From Chlorobiaceae bacterium (GTDB lineage: Bacteria; Bacteroidota; Chlorobiia; Chlorobiales; Chlorobiaceae), in assembly GCA_013334225.1 (NCBI GenBank), contig JAAXXY010000008.1, forward strand, positions 1 to 64,000: a DNA stretch of 64,000 bases, written 5' to 3'. Shown piece by piece: positions 42,753 through 53,474 of this stretch. The notes beneath the pieces were generated by a model. That model did not search any database. It was not told the origin of the DNA and saw nothing but the letters and a program-made list of their open reading frames with translations. Each line of letters starts with the position of its first letter. The first letter of the stretch is position 1. A program made the position numbers and the translations under genes.

Positions 42753-42787
42753 GGCTTAACCATTCAGGAAATAATAATTCAAGTATG

Positions 42788-42822
42788 CCCGGCTGGCGTT
42801 CATCTACACAGCCGGGTTTTTT
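42788..42822 (+). terminator. Rho-independent terminator of hemB
   Basis: CCCGGCTG (42788-42795) and CAGCCGGG (42809-42816) form a perfect 8-bp stem followed by six T. It lies between hemB and aroC, 14 bases before the aroC start. Confidence 0.88.
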
Positions 42823-42835
42823 ACTGTTACCAATC

Positions 42836-44029
42836 ATGATACGTTATTTTACCGCAGGAGAGTCACACGGTCCGGCACTTTCGGCCATCGTCGAAGGCAT
42901 GCCGGCAGGTGTTTCCGTTACACTCGAAGAGATCAACCGCCAGCTCGCCAGAAGACAGCAGGGGCATGGAAGAGGCGGGCGCATGAAAATCGAAACCGAC
43001 AAGGCGGAAGTGCTGTCAGGAATCCGTTTCGGCAAAACGATAGGATCGCCGGTCGCGCTGCTGATCAGGAACCGGGACTGGGAAAACTGGACAACCACCA
43101 TGTCCCAGTTTGACAGACCAGCGGAAGATATCCCCAGGATCTCCATTCCACGGCCCGGTCATGCCGACCTTGCCGGCATGATCAAGTACGGGTTCGACGA
43201 CATTCGTCCCGTCATCGAACGCTCCTCTGCCCGTGAAACAGCGGCACGGGTAGCAGCAGCATCGCTTTCACGGATATTCCTGAGACAGCTCGGCATCGAA
43301 ATAGGAAGCTATATCTCTTCTATAGGTCCCGCGGCTGAAACCATACCGGCCCTCCAGCTTGCGGAACTGCTTGCAGCCGGAGCGGAAACCGTAGCGAAAG
43401 AGGCTGACTGTTCATCTGTACGCATGCTCGGAAAACAGGCCGAAGCCGAAGCGATTGCCGCGATCGATGCCGTCAAGGAAAAAGGAGACACGCTCGGCGG
43501 GATCATCGAGATCTTCATAACGGGTGTGCCGCCGGGTTTTGGAAACTATGTCCAGCACGACCGCCGGCTCGACGCGGCCCTCGCTTCGGCCATCATGTCG
43601 ATTCAGGCCATCAAGGGCGTCGAGATAGGACCGGCTTTTGAAAATGCGCGAAAACCCGGTTCCCTGGTGCATGACGAATTCCGTCTTGTACCGGGCGAAG
43701 GGCTCGCAAGAAAAACAAACCGTTCCGGTGGAATCGAGGGAAGCATGTCGAGCGGTCAGGTTATCCATCTGCGTGCGGCAATGAAACCGATCTCGTCGCT
43801 GCTTTCTCCGCTGCAGTCATTCGATTTTGACACCATGCAGCCGGTACCCTCCCGGTTCGAAAGAAGCGACAGCTGCGCCGTACCTGCCGCAGGAATTGTT
43901 GCGGAAGCGGCTGTAGCACCTGTCATAGCAAATGCGCTGCTGGAAAAGATCGGGGGAGATCATCTGGATGAGATCCGGGAAAGGCTCGACCTTTACCGTG
44001 AAAAACTCCGGAAGATGTTCACCCCTTAA
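42836..44029 (+). CDS. aroC: chorismate synthase
   Basis: A 397-residue enzyme making chorismate from EPSP with reduced FMN. The N-terminus Arg-Tyr-Phe-Thr-Ala-Gly-Glu-Ser-His-Gly-Pro is the family hallmark, followed by Arg-Arg-Gln-Gln-Gly-His-Gly-Arg-Gly-Gly-Arg-Met and, later, Gly-Gly-Ile-Glu-Gly-Ser-Met-Ser-Ser-Gly. Upstream in-frame codons back to 42680 overlap hemB and its terminator, so the ATG at 42836 is the start. It converges with cysE, the last 11 bases overlapping. Confidence 0.96.
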   Translation: MIRYFTAGESHGPALSAIVEGMPAGVSVTLEEINRQLARRQQGHGRGGRMKIETDKAEVLSGIRFGKTIGSPVALLIRNRDWENWTTTMSQFDRPAEDIPRISIPRPGHADLAGMIKYGFDDIRPVIERSSARETAARVAAASLSRIFLRQLGIEIGSYISSIGPAAETIPALQLAELLAAGAETVAKEADCSSVRMLGKQAEAEAIAAIDAVKEKGDTLGGIIEIFITGVPPGFGNYVQHDRRLDAALASAIMSIQAIKGVEIGPAFENARKPGSLVHDEFRLVPGEGLARKTNRSGGIEGSMSSGQVIHLRAAMKPISSLLSPLQSFDFDTMQPVPSRFERSDSCAVPAAGIVAEAAVAPVIANALLEKIGGDHLDEIRERLDLYREKLRKMFTP

Positions 44030-44837
44030 GGATATCATCGGGTTCCCGCCTGACTGCGTCCACTCGCTGGTTCATATCGAGGGATGGCTCGGGAACCTCG
44101 GTCTTGCCGACAATCTGGGCGGGAACACCCACCACCGTATAGTGCGGCGGTACATCGTCAAGCACCACGCTCCCCGCTCCCACTTTCGCACCTTCGCCGA
44201 TAACCACGTTGCCGAGAATCTTGGCTCCTGCTCCGATAAGCACCGATTTTCCCACCTTCGGGTGACGGTCCCCGGTTTCCTTGCCGGTCCCGCCAAGCGT
44301 AACCTCGTGCAGGAGCGATACATTGTCGTCTACTACAGCCGTTTCGCCAATCACGAGACTGGTGGCATGGTCAAGAAGGATACCTTTTCCGATAACAGCC
44401 GCAGGATGAATATCGACCGCAAACACTTCAGAAATTCGGTTCTGTATGAAATACGCCATTGTCTTGCGGCCGTTCTTCCAGAGCCAGTGTGCAAGGCGGT
44501 ATGCCTGGAGCGCCTGAAACCCTTTGAGGAAAAGCATGACCTCGAAATAATACACGGCCGCCGGATCACGCTCCTGTGTCGCTACAAGATCGCAGGCAGC
44601 ATTTTCTACTTCATCAGGGCAGTGGCGGTAAAAATCTTCAAACAGCCCCTGAAGCACGAGCGGCGGAAAATGCTTCGATCCCAGTTTCACGGAAAGCAGC
44701 ATTGCAAGGGCATCACCGAAATTATCGTAACGAAGGATGTGCTGCTCGAGAAAAATACTGATTTCACGGTCACGCTCACACTCGTTTGCCGCTTCAGCAA
44801 CGATTCTTGTCCATATATTCTGTACTTCTGTTGGCAT
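44019..44837 (-). CDS. cysE: serine O-acetyltransferase
   Basis: A 272-residue acetyltransferase forming O-acetylserine for cysteine synthesis. An N-terminal helical domain (1-135) is followed by left-handed beta-helix hexapeptide repeats; His-Pro-Ala-Ala-Val-Ile-Gly, Leu-Asp-His-Ala-Thr and Leu-Gly-Gly-Thr-Gly carry the catalytic His/Asp region. The final Ser-Leu-Asp-Met-Asn-Gln segment is where CysE family members bind CysK, though the usual terminal Ile is not present. It links to sulfide assimilation and bacillithiol-type thiols. Confidence 0.93.
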   Translation of the reverse strand: MPTEVQNIWTRIVAEAANECERDREISIFLEQHILRYDNFGDALAMLLSVKLGSKHFPPLVLQGLFEDFYRHCPDEVENAACDLVATQERDPAAVYYFEVMLFLKGFQALQAYRLAHWLWKNGRKTMAYFIQNRISEVFAVDIHPAAVIGKGILLDHATSLVIGETAVVDDNVSLLHEVTLGGTGKETGDRHPKVGKSVLIGAGAKILGNVVIGEGAKVGAGSVVLDDVPPHYTVVGVPAQIVGKTEVPEPSLDMNQRVDAVRREPDDILKG

Positions 44838-45176
44838 TGGATTTACATAATGAAAGCTCGTAAATGTCGGGTAAACAATAAAAGCGCTTGAATTCAGCCT
44901 TCTCCGGCTTTTACGCTACCGTTATATTAGGAACAAGCAGCCGGTTAAAAAAATTCACTTCGCTTCCCGGCTGCGGCACCGGAATTTATAAAAAAACATG
45001 GTGATTGCGCATAAAAACCGGACAAAATCACACCTAAAAAAAGCTTCCGGAGCCGGTATTCATCCTTCTCCGAAATAAGATCTTCGATCGGTGAATCAGG
45101 CTGAAAAGGGACAGATTCTTTTAATTCCTTTTTATCTCTTATCTTTGGGCATTTTCCAGACAATGTATTCCAGACC
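44838..45176. other. divergent promoter region of cysE and queD
   Basis: About 340 bases between two divergent genes. An 8-bp inverted repeat, GCAGCCGG (44937-44944) and CCGGCTGC (44967-44974) with a 22-base loop, lies about 100 bases upstream of cysE and could be part of a leader structure. I could not match it to a known riboswitch. A minus-strand frame here has no supporting features. Confidence 0.4.
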
Positions 45177-45620
45177 ATGCGCATTTCACGTAAAATCGAA
45201 ATAGATTACGGCCATACTCTACCGAACAGCTATTCGTTCTGTAATCAGATACACGGGCACAGGGGTGTTGTGATCGCAACGGTGGAAGGCAGCGTCATTC
45301 ATCGCCACGGCGACGGCGAAGAAGGCATGGTGATGGATTTCAAGTTCCTGAAGGAGATCATGATAGAACATCTCCATGACAGGCTCGATCATGGTTTTGC
45401 CGTCTGGAAACATGATTATGAGGACCTCGATTTCATCACGAAACGCAATTCGCGCGTGCTCGTCACCGACGATCCGCCAACTGCCGAATGCCTTGCAAAA
45501 TGGGCATTCAACGAGATCCGCCACCGTCTTCCATCCGGAATCACTCTGAAACAGATCCGCTGGTATGAAACTCCCAACAACTACGCAGAATACGAGGGAG
45601 AAGACGACATCATTTCATAA
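45177..45620 (+). CDS. queD: 6-carboxytetrahydropterin synthase-like protein QueD
   Basis: A 147-residue PTPS-family enzyme. Zinc ligands are His13 (Asp-Tyr-Gly-His) and the His-Gly-His pair at 27-29; the catalytic Cys is in Cys-Asn-Gln-Ile-His-Gly-His, matching the Cys-x3-His-Gly-His pattern of QueD. Leu-Asp-His-Gly near 72 and Trp-Tyr-Glu-Thr near the end complete the active site. The likely role is conversion of dihydroneopterin triphosphate to carboxytetrahydropterin for queuosine. A pterin branch role is possible. Confidence 0.88.
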   Translation: MRISRKIEIDYGHTLPNSYSFCNQIHGHRGVVIATVEGSVIHRHGDGEEGMVMDFKFLKEIMIEHLHDRLDHGFAVWKHDYEDLDFITKRNSRVLVTDDPPTAECLAKWAFNEIRHRLPSGITLKQIRWYETPNNYAEYEGEDDIIS

Positions 45621-45881
45621 TCCGAGTATATCAGCTCTCCTTTCTTCTTTTCAAACTGACTCCACAACAGTGATTATCTGGAAGTTTTGACTTACCTCTC
45701 CGACTGCATTTTTCCACAGCTTGTATCCTGAAAACTATTTGAAGAATTATTTCATTTCACAGTGCAGGAATCGAAAATAAACATCGTCAGACTTAGTGAA
45801 CTCCTCATTTGACAAAAGTAACTCATGATATCATGAAGAGTAACGTGTATTGACAATCAGAAACCGAAAACCGAAAAAACG

Positions 45882-46412
45882 ATGAAAAAGAGTATTTTAA
45901 TGGTAACAGGCATCGCAGGTATCCTCCTCGGAACACCTGTGACAGACGCACTTGCTGAACGCTGGGACGGCCCCGGAAGGCCTGCTCATGGTATAGTGAT
46001 CGACACCAGGCCAGACTTCATTTTTCTAACGAAGCCAGGTTTTTATGTATCCTTCAACGGACCTTTCGATATCATCTTCTACGGCAACCGCTATTATGTG
46101 CTCCGTGATGGTTCGTGGTACGCAGCATCCCATCACCGCGGTCCATGGGTAGTCGTCAGGAACAATGCCCTGCCTTCGAGGATAAAACGTTATCAGTGGG
46201 AAGATCTCCGCCGTTACCGCGAAAGGGAATACAACAGGCACGACCGCCGTTACTGGGACAACCGTTTTGAACATGACAGGATGCGCTGGGGAAGGGATGA
46301 CAGACGAGGACATGGCCCGATCGGCGGCCCTGTTCCACCACCTCCTCCTCCGGCAGGTGGACCTGGACCTGGAGGACCTCATGGCAACCCCGGACCCGGC
46401 GGCCCGAGATAA
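45882..46412 (+). CDS. secreted hypothetical protein with Pro/Gly-rich tail
   Basis: A 176-residue exported protein with a signal peptide (about 1-25, cleavage near Ala-Leu-Ala). A central domain contains Tyr-Gly-Asn-Arg-Tyr-Tyr-Val-Leu-Arg-Asp-Gly-Ser-Trp-Tyr and Gly-Pro-Trp-Val-Val-Val, a pattern seen in small periplasmic/outer-membrane-linked proteins of unknown role. An Arg/Asp/Tyr-rich helix (about 100-140) and a tail of Pro-Pro and Gly-Pro repeats follow. It stands alone between queD and a terminator. Confidence 0.7.
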   Translation: MKKSILMVTGIAGILLGTPVTDALAERWDGPGRPAHGIVIDTRPDFIFLTKPGFYVSFNGPFDIIFYGNRYYVLRDGSWYAASHHRGPWVVVRNNALPSRIKRYQWEDLRRYREREYNRHDRRYWDNRFEHDRMRWGRDDRRGHGPIGGPVPPPPPPAGGPGPGGPHGNPGPGGPR

Positions 46413-46453
46413 TGCGGGAAACGTTATATCAGGAAGATGTTTTCCGATCAACG

Positions 46454-46486
46454 AAAAAAGGGAGCTCGCTCGAGTCTCCCTTTTTT
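46454..46486. terminator. bidirectional Rho-independent terminator
   Basis: AAAAAAGGGAG (46454-46464) and CTCCCTTTTTT (46476-46486) pair fully around an 11-base loop. It serves the secreted-protein gene on the plus strand and the radical SAM gene ending at 46497 on the minus strand. Confidence 0.88.
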
Positions 46487-46496
46487 ATTGCTCTAT

Positions 46497-47435
46497 TCAA
46501 TGTTCGCTGATAACCCAGTAGGGTTCTCCGTTATGGTTGATGACCGTGAACCTGCCGGATTCGAGCATGGTCTTCATCATCCCGGCAGCCTTCTCCTTTT
46601 CACCGGGAAAACAGTTCTCCACGGCTTTCAGCAGTTCGCGCTGCTGAACCGGATGGCGTGATACGATCGCTGTAACAGCCTGTACAAGGTCGGGTGATCC
46701 GGTCAGGTCCATCACCCCTTTTGCCGGATGAACGACAGCCGCAACTTGCGAAAGGATCGAAATCGCCCGTTCAATACGCTCCTCTGATGGAAGATGAACC
46801 ACCTGCTCAGGTGCGGGCCTTGTCGGCAGTACCAGATGCACCATATCGGGATTGATCTCCCTGAGCACTTCAGCAATATCCTGCAGCGCTTCATCTGAAT
46901 CGTTTATCCCTCCAAGCAGCATGACCTCGATCCACAATCTGCCTTTGTACTCTCTTCGGAAAGCGGCAAGTCCCTCGATATGCCTGCGGAACGTCAAACC
47001 CGGGGCCGGACGACCGATCCTGTCATGCAGAACCTCGGAACCGGCATTGAGCGAAGGAAGCACTGCATCCGCTTCGAGCAGTTCCTCCCGAACTTCAGGA
47101 ATGTATAACAGCGAACCGTTGGTGATTACCGCGACCGGAATGGATGTGAGCTTTTTAACTTCTGAAACAAGCCATCCGATCCCCTTGTAGAGCATGGTTT
47201 CACCCGAACCGACAAAGGTGATCCAGTCGATGTTCTCTTTACCGTCAATTGCCGTGCGGATTTCTTCAAGAATCGCTTCACGCGGAAAGAACTCCTGCCT
47301 TTCCGTAATGAGCTTTCGCGTTTTGCCCAGCTGACAGTAAACGCAATTCCAGGTGCAGCTCTTGGGTGGAAGAAGATCGACCCCGAGGGACTGCCCGAGT
47401 CGTTTTGAAGATACCGGACCGAACACATGCTTCAT
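46497..47435 (-). CDS. radical SAM protein of unknown function
   Basis: A 312-residue radical SAM enzyme with Cys27-x3-Cys31-x2-Cys34 for the 4Fe-4S cluster and Phe-Val-Gly-Ser-Gly-Glu-Thr as the SAM-contact motif. The N-terminal Phe-Gly-Pro-Val-Ser-Ser-Lys-Arg-Leu-Gly-Gln-Ser-Leu-Gly is typical of a conserved bacterial/archaeal family (COG0731-like, related to wyosine-type enzymes). The last 80 residues resemble a winged helix. It is followed by a 21-base gap from the PucC-like gene, so the two may be co-transcribed. Its substrate is unknown. Confidence 0.82.
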   Translation of the reverse strand: MKHVFGPVSSKRLGQSLGVDLLPPKSCTWNCVYCQLGKTRKLITERQEFFPREAILEEIRTAIDGKENIDWITFVGSGETMLYKGIGWLVSEVKKLTSIPVAVITNGSLLYIPEVREELLEADAVLPSLNAGSEVLHDRIGRPAPGLTFRRHIEGLAAFRREYKGRLWIEVMLLGGINDSDEALQDIAEVLREINPDMVHLVLPTRPAPEQVVHLPSEERIERAISILSQVAAVVHPAKGVMDLTGSPDLVQAVTAIVSRHPVQQRELLKAVENCFPGEKEKAAGMMKTMLESGRFTVINHNGEPYWVISEH

Positions 47436-47456
47436 AACTGATCCTCCTCCCTGCCG

Positions 47457-48818
47457 TTACCCGGCGTTTGCCGCTTCAGTGTATTCCGTCATTTTCGCAT
47501 GGCTCTCCTCTTCGAACGCTTCTTTGGATATATGCGGCAGCACAATGCTCGATGCGGTAAAAGCAAGGATTTCAACAACGAATATGGCCGTATATGCCCA
47601 CATATGGTTTCCCGAGAGGATATAGATAAGGTCACGGATAACACCCGCACCCGAGTGACCGATGAAGATGGCCAGGCTCTGTGCGGTCCCCCACAGCCCG
47701 ATATAGATACCGCTTCGCCCGGCCGTCATATTCATCATCATGGAGAGGTTGGACACACTTGCGGCACCGAGACCCATTCCGGTCACGACAAGCCCTGTCC
47801 GCAAGAGGTTCATATCTATCCTGAACCCGGCAATGATAATGATGGCAAAGCCGATAGCGCTGAATGTGTTACCGAAGAAAGCCCCCCGCTTGAAGCCTAT
47901 CCTCGAAAGAAGAAAACCCGTCACCAGCATGAAAACAAGCTGTGTCCCGCCCATCACAGGCTTGAAAAGCTTTGTCGTTTCCGAAACAGGCATGCCGAAC
48001 ACTTCAGCACCGAAGGGATCCATGACCACTTCGTTGGCAAAAAGCGCAAAGATCGAGATGAAAATATAAAGGGCGAACTGCAGGGTCTTCGGAGAAGATG
48101 AGAGCAGTCGGACCGACTGGGTAAAAGTAATGCTGTGCTTTTCCTTTCCCGGCCCGCTCTCCACATTGCGTTGTTCGACACCAAGAACAGCGAAAAGCCC
48201 GAAGCACAGCGTTATCAGTCCGCCGATTTCAGCAACCTGCGTGAGACGTTCGGGTGTGAAAACCTTGAGATAGTTACCGATGTTCCAGTTCGAAATAATG
48301 GCGGTAAGCACCATGAGGGTCCAGCTCGCCGCGGTAATCTTGCCTATATGCTCTTCAGGCACGGTATCGGCGATGAGCGCATAGTAGGCAGTCGTGGCTA
48401 CCTGCAGACCGAAACCGAACATGAGAAATATGATGCAGAGCTTCCAGAGCCCTATATCGGTTAAAAGGAGGGGAAGCATCTCCGAGAAGGCCGTACCTCC
48501 CACTTTCACCTCATAAGCCGCCGAGGGAGAAAACACGAACGAAATCACACAGCTTAGAAGCCCGAGAAGAATGTAAGGGGTTCTGCGATACCCGAAAAAA
48601 CTCATCCTGTCCGACAGGTTCCCTATCCATACCTTGACCCCGAAAATAGCCATCAGTTCCTTGAGACTTATCAGGCCAAGCGCGATCGTCGCCGGCAGGA
48701 GAAGCTCCTTGATCATGACCCGGTTCAGGATATCCTGGACAAAACCCAGCATGAGCCCGAAGCCCATCTGGAACATGCAGAGACGTATCAGGTTGATGGT
48801 CTTCAAGGTCTTGTTCAT
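47457..48818 (-). CDS. BCD-family (PucC/LhaA-like) transporter
   Basis: A 453-residue membrane protein with 12 predicted helices of the major facilitator fold, PucC branch. Family marks are Met-Phe-Gln-Met-Gly-Phe-Gly-Leu near the start, Gly-Asn-Leu-Ser-Asp-Arg and Gly-Tyr-Arg-Arg-Thr-Pro-Tyr-Ile between helices 2 and 3. PucC proteins help insert bacteriochlorophyll into antenna complexes in purple bacteria; in green sulfur bacteria they are thought to handle (bacterio)chlorophyll or related pigments. The ATG at 48818 begins the conserved protein; the frame is open to 48857. Confidence 0.88.
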   Translation of the reverse strand: MNKTLKTINLIRLCMFQMGFGLMLGFVQDILNRVMIKELLLPATIALGLISLKELMAIFGVKVWIGNLSDRMSFFGYRRTPYILLGLLSCVISFVFSPSAAYEVKVGGTAFSEMLPLLLTDIGLWKLCIIFLMFGFGLQVATTAYYALIADTVPEEHIGKITAASWTLMVLTAIISNWNIGNYLKVFTPERLTQVAEIGGLITLCFGLFAVLGVEQRNVESGPGKEKHSITFTQSVRLLSSSPKTLQFALYIFISIFALFANEVVMDPFGAEVFGMPVSETTKLFKPVMGGTQLVFMLVTGFLLSRIGFKRGAFFGNTFSAIGFAIIIIAGFRIDMNLLRTGLVVTGMGLGAASVSNLSMMMNMTAGRSGIYIGLWGTAQSLAIFIGHSGAGVIRDLIYILSGNHMWAYTAIFVVEILAFTASSIVLPHISKEAFEEESHAKMTEYTEAANAG

Positions 48819-48915
48819 AACACGGATCTGATGGTTTCGGAAATACCGCGTGCGCATCGGCAGTTGTAGCCAAGCGGGTACTCAAGGCACGCAATATAAT
48901 AAAAAAGCCGGATCA

Positions 48916-51207
48916 TCATTGCCGCAAGCTCTTTTCAGTACCGCCGGCAAGAAGCGGGGCAAGACCTGTAAGCCGACCCGATGAGCGTCTGTTTTCAATC
49001 GCCATGGCAAGGGCTTTCGGATCGCCGATGATAATGACGAGTTTTCTGGCTCTCGTGACCGCAGTGTAGATAAGATTACGTTCAAGAAGGGTATAATGCT
49101 GCATTGAAAGGGGAATGACGACCGCGGGGTACTCGGAGCCCTGGCTCTTGTGGATCGTTATCGCATAGGCAAGTGCGATTTCGTCAAGCTCGCCCGCCTC
49201 GTAAACGACATCCCTGTCGTCGAACTGAACACCGAGCTGGCCTTCTTCCTCGTTCACTAAAACAATACGGCCAATATCGCCGTTGAACACCTCCTTGTCG
49301 TAATTGTTCACCAGCTGAATAACCTTGTCACCCTGTGAGAACGTAGTGCCGAAGCGTACGATTTTCCTGTCGGTCTGCGGGTTCAGGGCTTCCTGCAGCA
49401 GGGTGTTGAGGGCTTTCGTACCGAGCACTCCTTTGTTCATTGGTGTCAGTACCTGGATGTCACGCAGGGGATCGAGCCCGAAACGCTCCGGTATACGCTC
49501 GCAGATTACCTGCAGCAGTCTCCTCTGAATATCCTCGGTTCTCCTTGAATCGACTACGTAAAAATCGGACAGGGCGGGACCGGAGGGTTTCGAAACCGGT
49601 TCGCCACGATTAATGCGGTGAGCATTCACAATGATCATCGAAGACTGGGCCTGGCGGAATATTTCGGTCAGGCGGACCACCGGAACCGCTTCCGAACGTA
49701 TCATGTCGGCAAGCACGAATCCCGGTCCGACCGGCGGAAGCTGGTCCATATCTCCGGCAAATATGATACCCGCATGGGTCGGAATGGCTCCGAGAAGCCT
49801 GTTCATAAGCACCACATCGATCATCGACGATTCGTCGACAATCACCACATCGGCCTGCAGAGGGTTCGTGGAGTTGCGCCTGAAATCGCGCAGATGCGGA
49901 TCGAACTCGAGAAGTCGGTGGATGGTTTTCGCCTCCCTGCCGGTAGCTTCCGAGAGCTTTTTAGCCGCCCTTCCGGTCGGGGCGCACAGCATGAATTTCA
50001 AGCTGCCCGTACCAAGAATACTCAGAAGGGTATTGATGATGGTGGTTTTTCCGACCCCGGGCCCGCCGGTTATGACAAGCAGCTTGCTCGTAAGGGCAAG
50101 GGCAAGCGCGCCTCGCTGCGATACCGAAAGTTCGATGCCCGTCTGGCGTTCGGCTTTTGCGATAACCTTTTCAGGATCGAAAGTACCCCATGGAAGCCTG
50201 CCCTGCAGAAGGCGGCCGATATGCGCCGCGACACCGTTTTCGGCTCGGTACAGCTCGTTGAGGTAATAACACCGTTCGCCTTCCTCCCCCACGGCCACGA
50301 TATTGCCGATGGAAAGTTCCTGCCTGACCGCTTCCTCGATTACAGGCGCGGGAATATCGAGAAGCGTGCCGCATGATTCGATCAGCATCTCCTGAGGGAT
50401 ACGGCAATGTCCCCCGGCGGATAGCTCCTGAAGCACATAGCCGATCGCCGCCCGGGCGCGCAGGGGCGAATCGGCGGGAATGCCGATATTGCGTGCGATC
50501 TGGTCGGCGGAGCGGAAACCGACCCCCTGAATATCGAGCGTAAGCCGGTATGGATTGGAACTGACAACGGAAACCGCCTCTTCGCCGTAAAACCGGTAGA
50601 TCCTTACCGCCCTTGCGGTACCGACACCGTGGGACTGCAGGAAAACCATGATCTTCCTCACGGCTTTCTGTTCGGCCCATGCAGCGATAACCTGCTCCAT
50701 GCGCCTGCGCCCGATGCCCGGCAGCTCGAGCAGGCGCTCCGGATGATCCTCGATCACGCTGAACACCTCCTGGCCGAATGCCTGAACGAGCACTTTTGCA
50801 TAATGCTTGCCGATCCCCCTGACCATGCCGGACGAGAGATATTTGCTGATGCCCTCAAGAGTGTCGGGAGGAATGACCGTAAGGCGATCGGCTTTGAACT
50901 GCCTGCCCCAGGTTTTGTCGTTCTGCCACTTTCCCGCCGCTTCGACGTGCTCTCCCGGGTTCACTGCCGCCACATGCCCGACAACCGTCACGCCGTCACG
51001 CTCCCCCTCCTTGCTCAGTTTCAGAACACAGAATCCTGTCTCGGCATTGAAAAAGGTCACCTTGTCCACCACCCCGCTGATGCGTTCGTCTCCACCCGGC
51101 GTTACGGTTTGTTCATGTATTTCTGATATTTCCCTCTTCAACCTCTTTCCGTCCTCAAACCATTCGTTATCGATCCCATTGAAACCATTGAAAGGAAGGG
51201 TAAGCAT
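48916..51207 (-). CDS. recD2: ATP-dependent DNA helicase RecD2
   Basis: A 763-residue SF1B helicase of the RecD2 class that works without RecBC. The N-terminal OB-like and helix-hairpin-helix region (Leu-Pro-Gly-Ile-Gly near 165) precedes Walker A Gly-Gly-Pro-Gly-Val-Gly-Lys-Thr, Walker B Val-Asp-Glu-Ser-Ser-Met, Gly-Asp-x-Asp-Gln-Leu-Pro-Pro-Val-Gly-Pro-Gly, and the C-terminal Ala-Ile-Thr-Ile-His-Lys-Ser-Gln-Gly-Ser-Glu. All helicase motifs are present. It moves 5' to 3' on single-stranded DNA in repair. GGCGGGGA precedes the ATG. Confidence 0.94.
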   Translation of the reverse strand: MLTLPFNGFNGIDNEWFEDGKRLKREISEIHEQTVTPGGDERISGVVDKVTFFNAETGFCVLKLSKEGERDGVTVVGHVAAVNPGEHVEAAGKWQNDKTWGRQFKADRLTVIPPDTLEGISKYLSSGMVRGIGKHYAKVLVQAFGQEVFSVIEDHPERLLELPGIGRRRMEQVIAAWAEQKAVRKIMVFLQSHGVGTARAVRIYRFYGEEAVSVVSSNPYRLTLDIQGVGFRSADQIARNIGIPADSPLRARAAIGYVLQELSAGGHCRIPQEMLIESCGTLLDIPAPVIEEAVRQELSIGNIVAVGEEGERCYYLNELYRAENGVAAHIGRLLQGRLPWGTFDPEKVIAKAERQTGIELSVSQRGALALALTSKLLVITGGPGVGKTTIINTLLSILGTGSLKFMLCAPTGRAAKKLSEATGREAKTIHRLLEFDPHLRDFRRNSTNPLQADVVIVDESSMIDVVLMNRLLGAIPTHAGIIFAGDMDQLPPVGPGFVLADMIRSEAVPVVRLTEIFRQAQSSMIIVNAHRINRGEPVSKPSGPALSDFYVVDSRRTEDIQRRLLQVICERIPERFGLDPLRDIQVLTPMNKGVLGTKALNTLLQEALNPQTDRKIVRFGTTFSQGDKVIQLVNNYDKEVFNGDIGRIVLVNEEEGQLGVQFDDRDVVYEAGELDEIALAYAITIHKSQGSEYPAVVIPLSMQHYTLLERNLIYTAVTRARKLVIIIGDPKALAMAIENRRSSGRLTGLAPLLAGGTEKSLRQ

Positions 51208-51259
51208 TCCCCGCCGATTTGTATAATATGGTGAATTTAAGTATTGTGCCCTGAGATTC

Positions 51260-51349
51260 TCATCTTGGGGGTGCTGATTCTAATAATAATTCAGCTGAGA
51301 TAAAACCCTTGTAACTTGATGCAGGTAATGCTGACGCAAGAAAAGATGA
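51260..51349 (+). promoter_or_regulatory. TPP riboswitch (THI element)
   Basis: The thi-box core is present in order: TTGGGGGTGCT, GCTGAGATAAAACCCTT, GTAACTTGATGCAGGTAATG and CTGACGCAAGAAAAGATGA. TCATCTT (51260-51266) pairs with AAGATGA (51343-51349) as P1. It lies 77 bases before thiC and should switch the gene off when thiamine pyrophosphate is plentiful. Confidence 0.95.
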
Positions 51350-51416
51350 AGCCGGAGATCCCCAGTCCAGCCATCCTTACCCGTTCTCATGCTCCTTCGC
51401 ATCCATACCGTTTTAA

Positions 51417-53123
<1,707 letters not shown>

Positions 53124-53194
53124 ATGGGAAACTGGGGAGTGGTGAGCGGGTAATAGGAATTGGGTAATGGGAATCGAAAAGTAGTGAGTGGTCA

Positions 53195-53400
53195 TTGGGT
53201 GAAGAGCCCCGACTTGTCGGGGGGCGGGATAAAAGTAGCCGGTTGCGTGAGCTCCGGGAAAAGGAAAGTCTCTCAATCATTTATTCAGCTCCGCAGGAGC
53301 GGAATATCGGTAGCCGAAGGTATCAGCCCCATGGTTGGGCCGCCAATGAAACCGGGTTTCCGCACCCGGGGTACGGGTGCGGAATAGTTGTCAGCCGGAA
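53195..53400. repeat. cluster of short palindromic and G-rich repeats
   Basis: The 350-base gap after thiC holds direct repeats of GGGTAATGGGAAT type (53130-53175), the hairpin GCCCCGACTTGTCGGGG (53204-53221), GCTCCGCAGGAGC (53288-53300) within a TCAGCTCCGCAGGAGCGGAA unit, and GTTTCCGCACCC with GGGTGCGGAA. These short palindromes resemble REP-like intergenic elements known from many genomes. No gene is supported here. Confidence 0.5.
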
Positions 53401-53474
53401 AAGCCGGTAAATAGAACCAGGGAAAGAGTAAGAAAGCCATAGCAGAATGCTCTTATTGACTTACTCCTCAGTAC

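Noticed and set aside
44945..45184. Minus-strand frame between cysE and queD
   Set aside because: It begins inside queD, has no family match by eye and overlaps the divergent promoter region.
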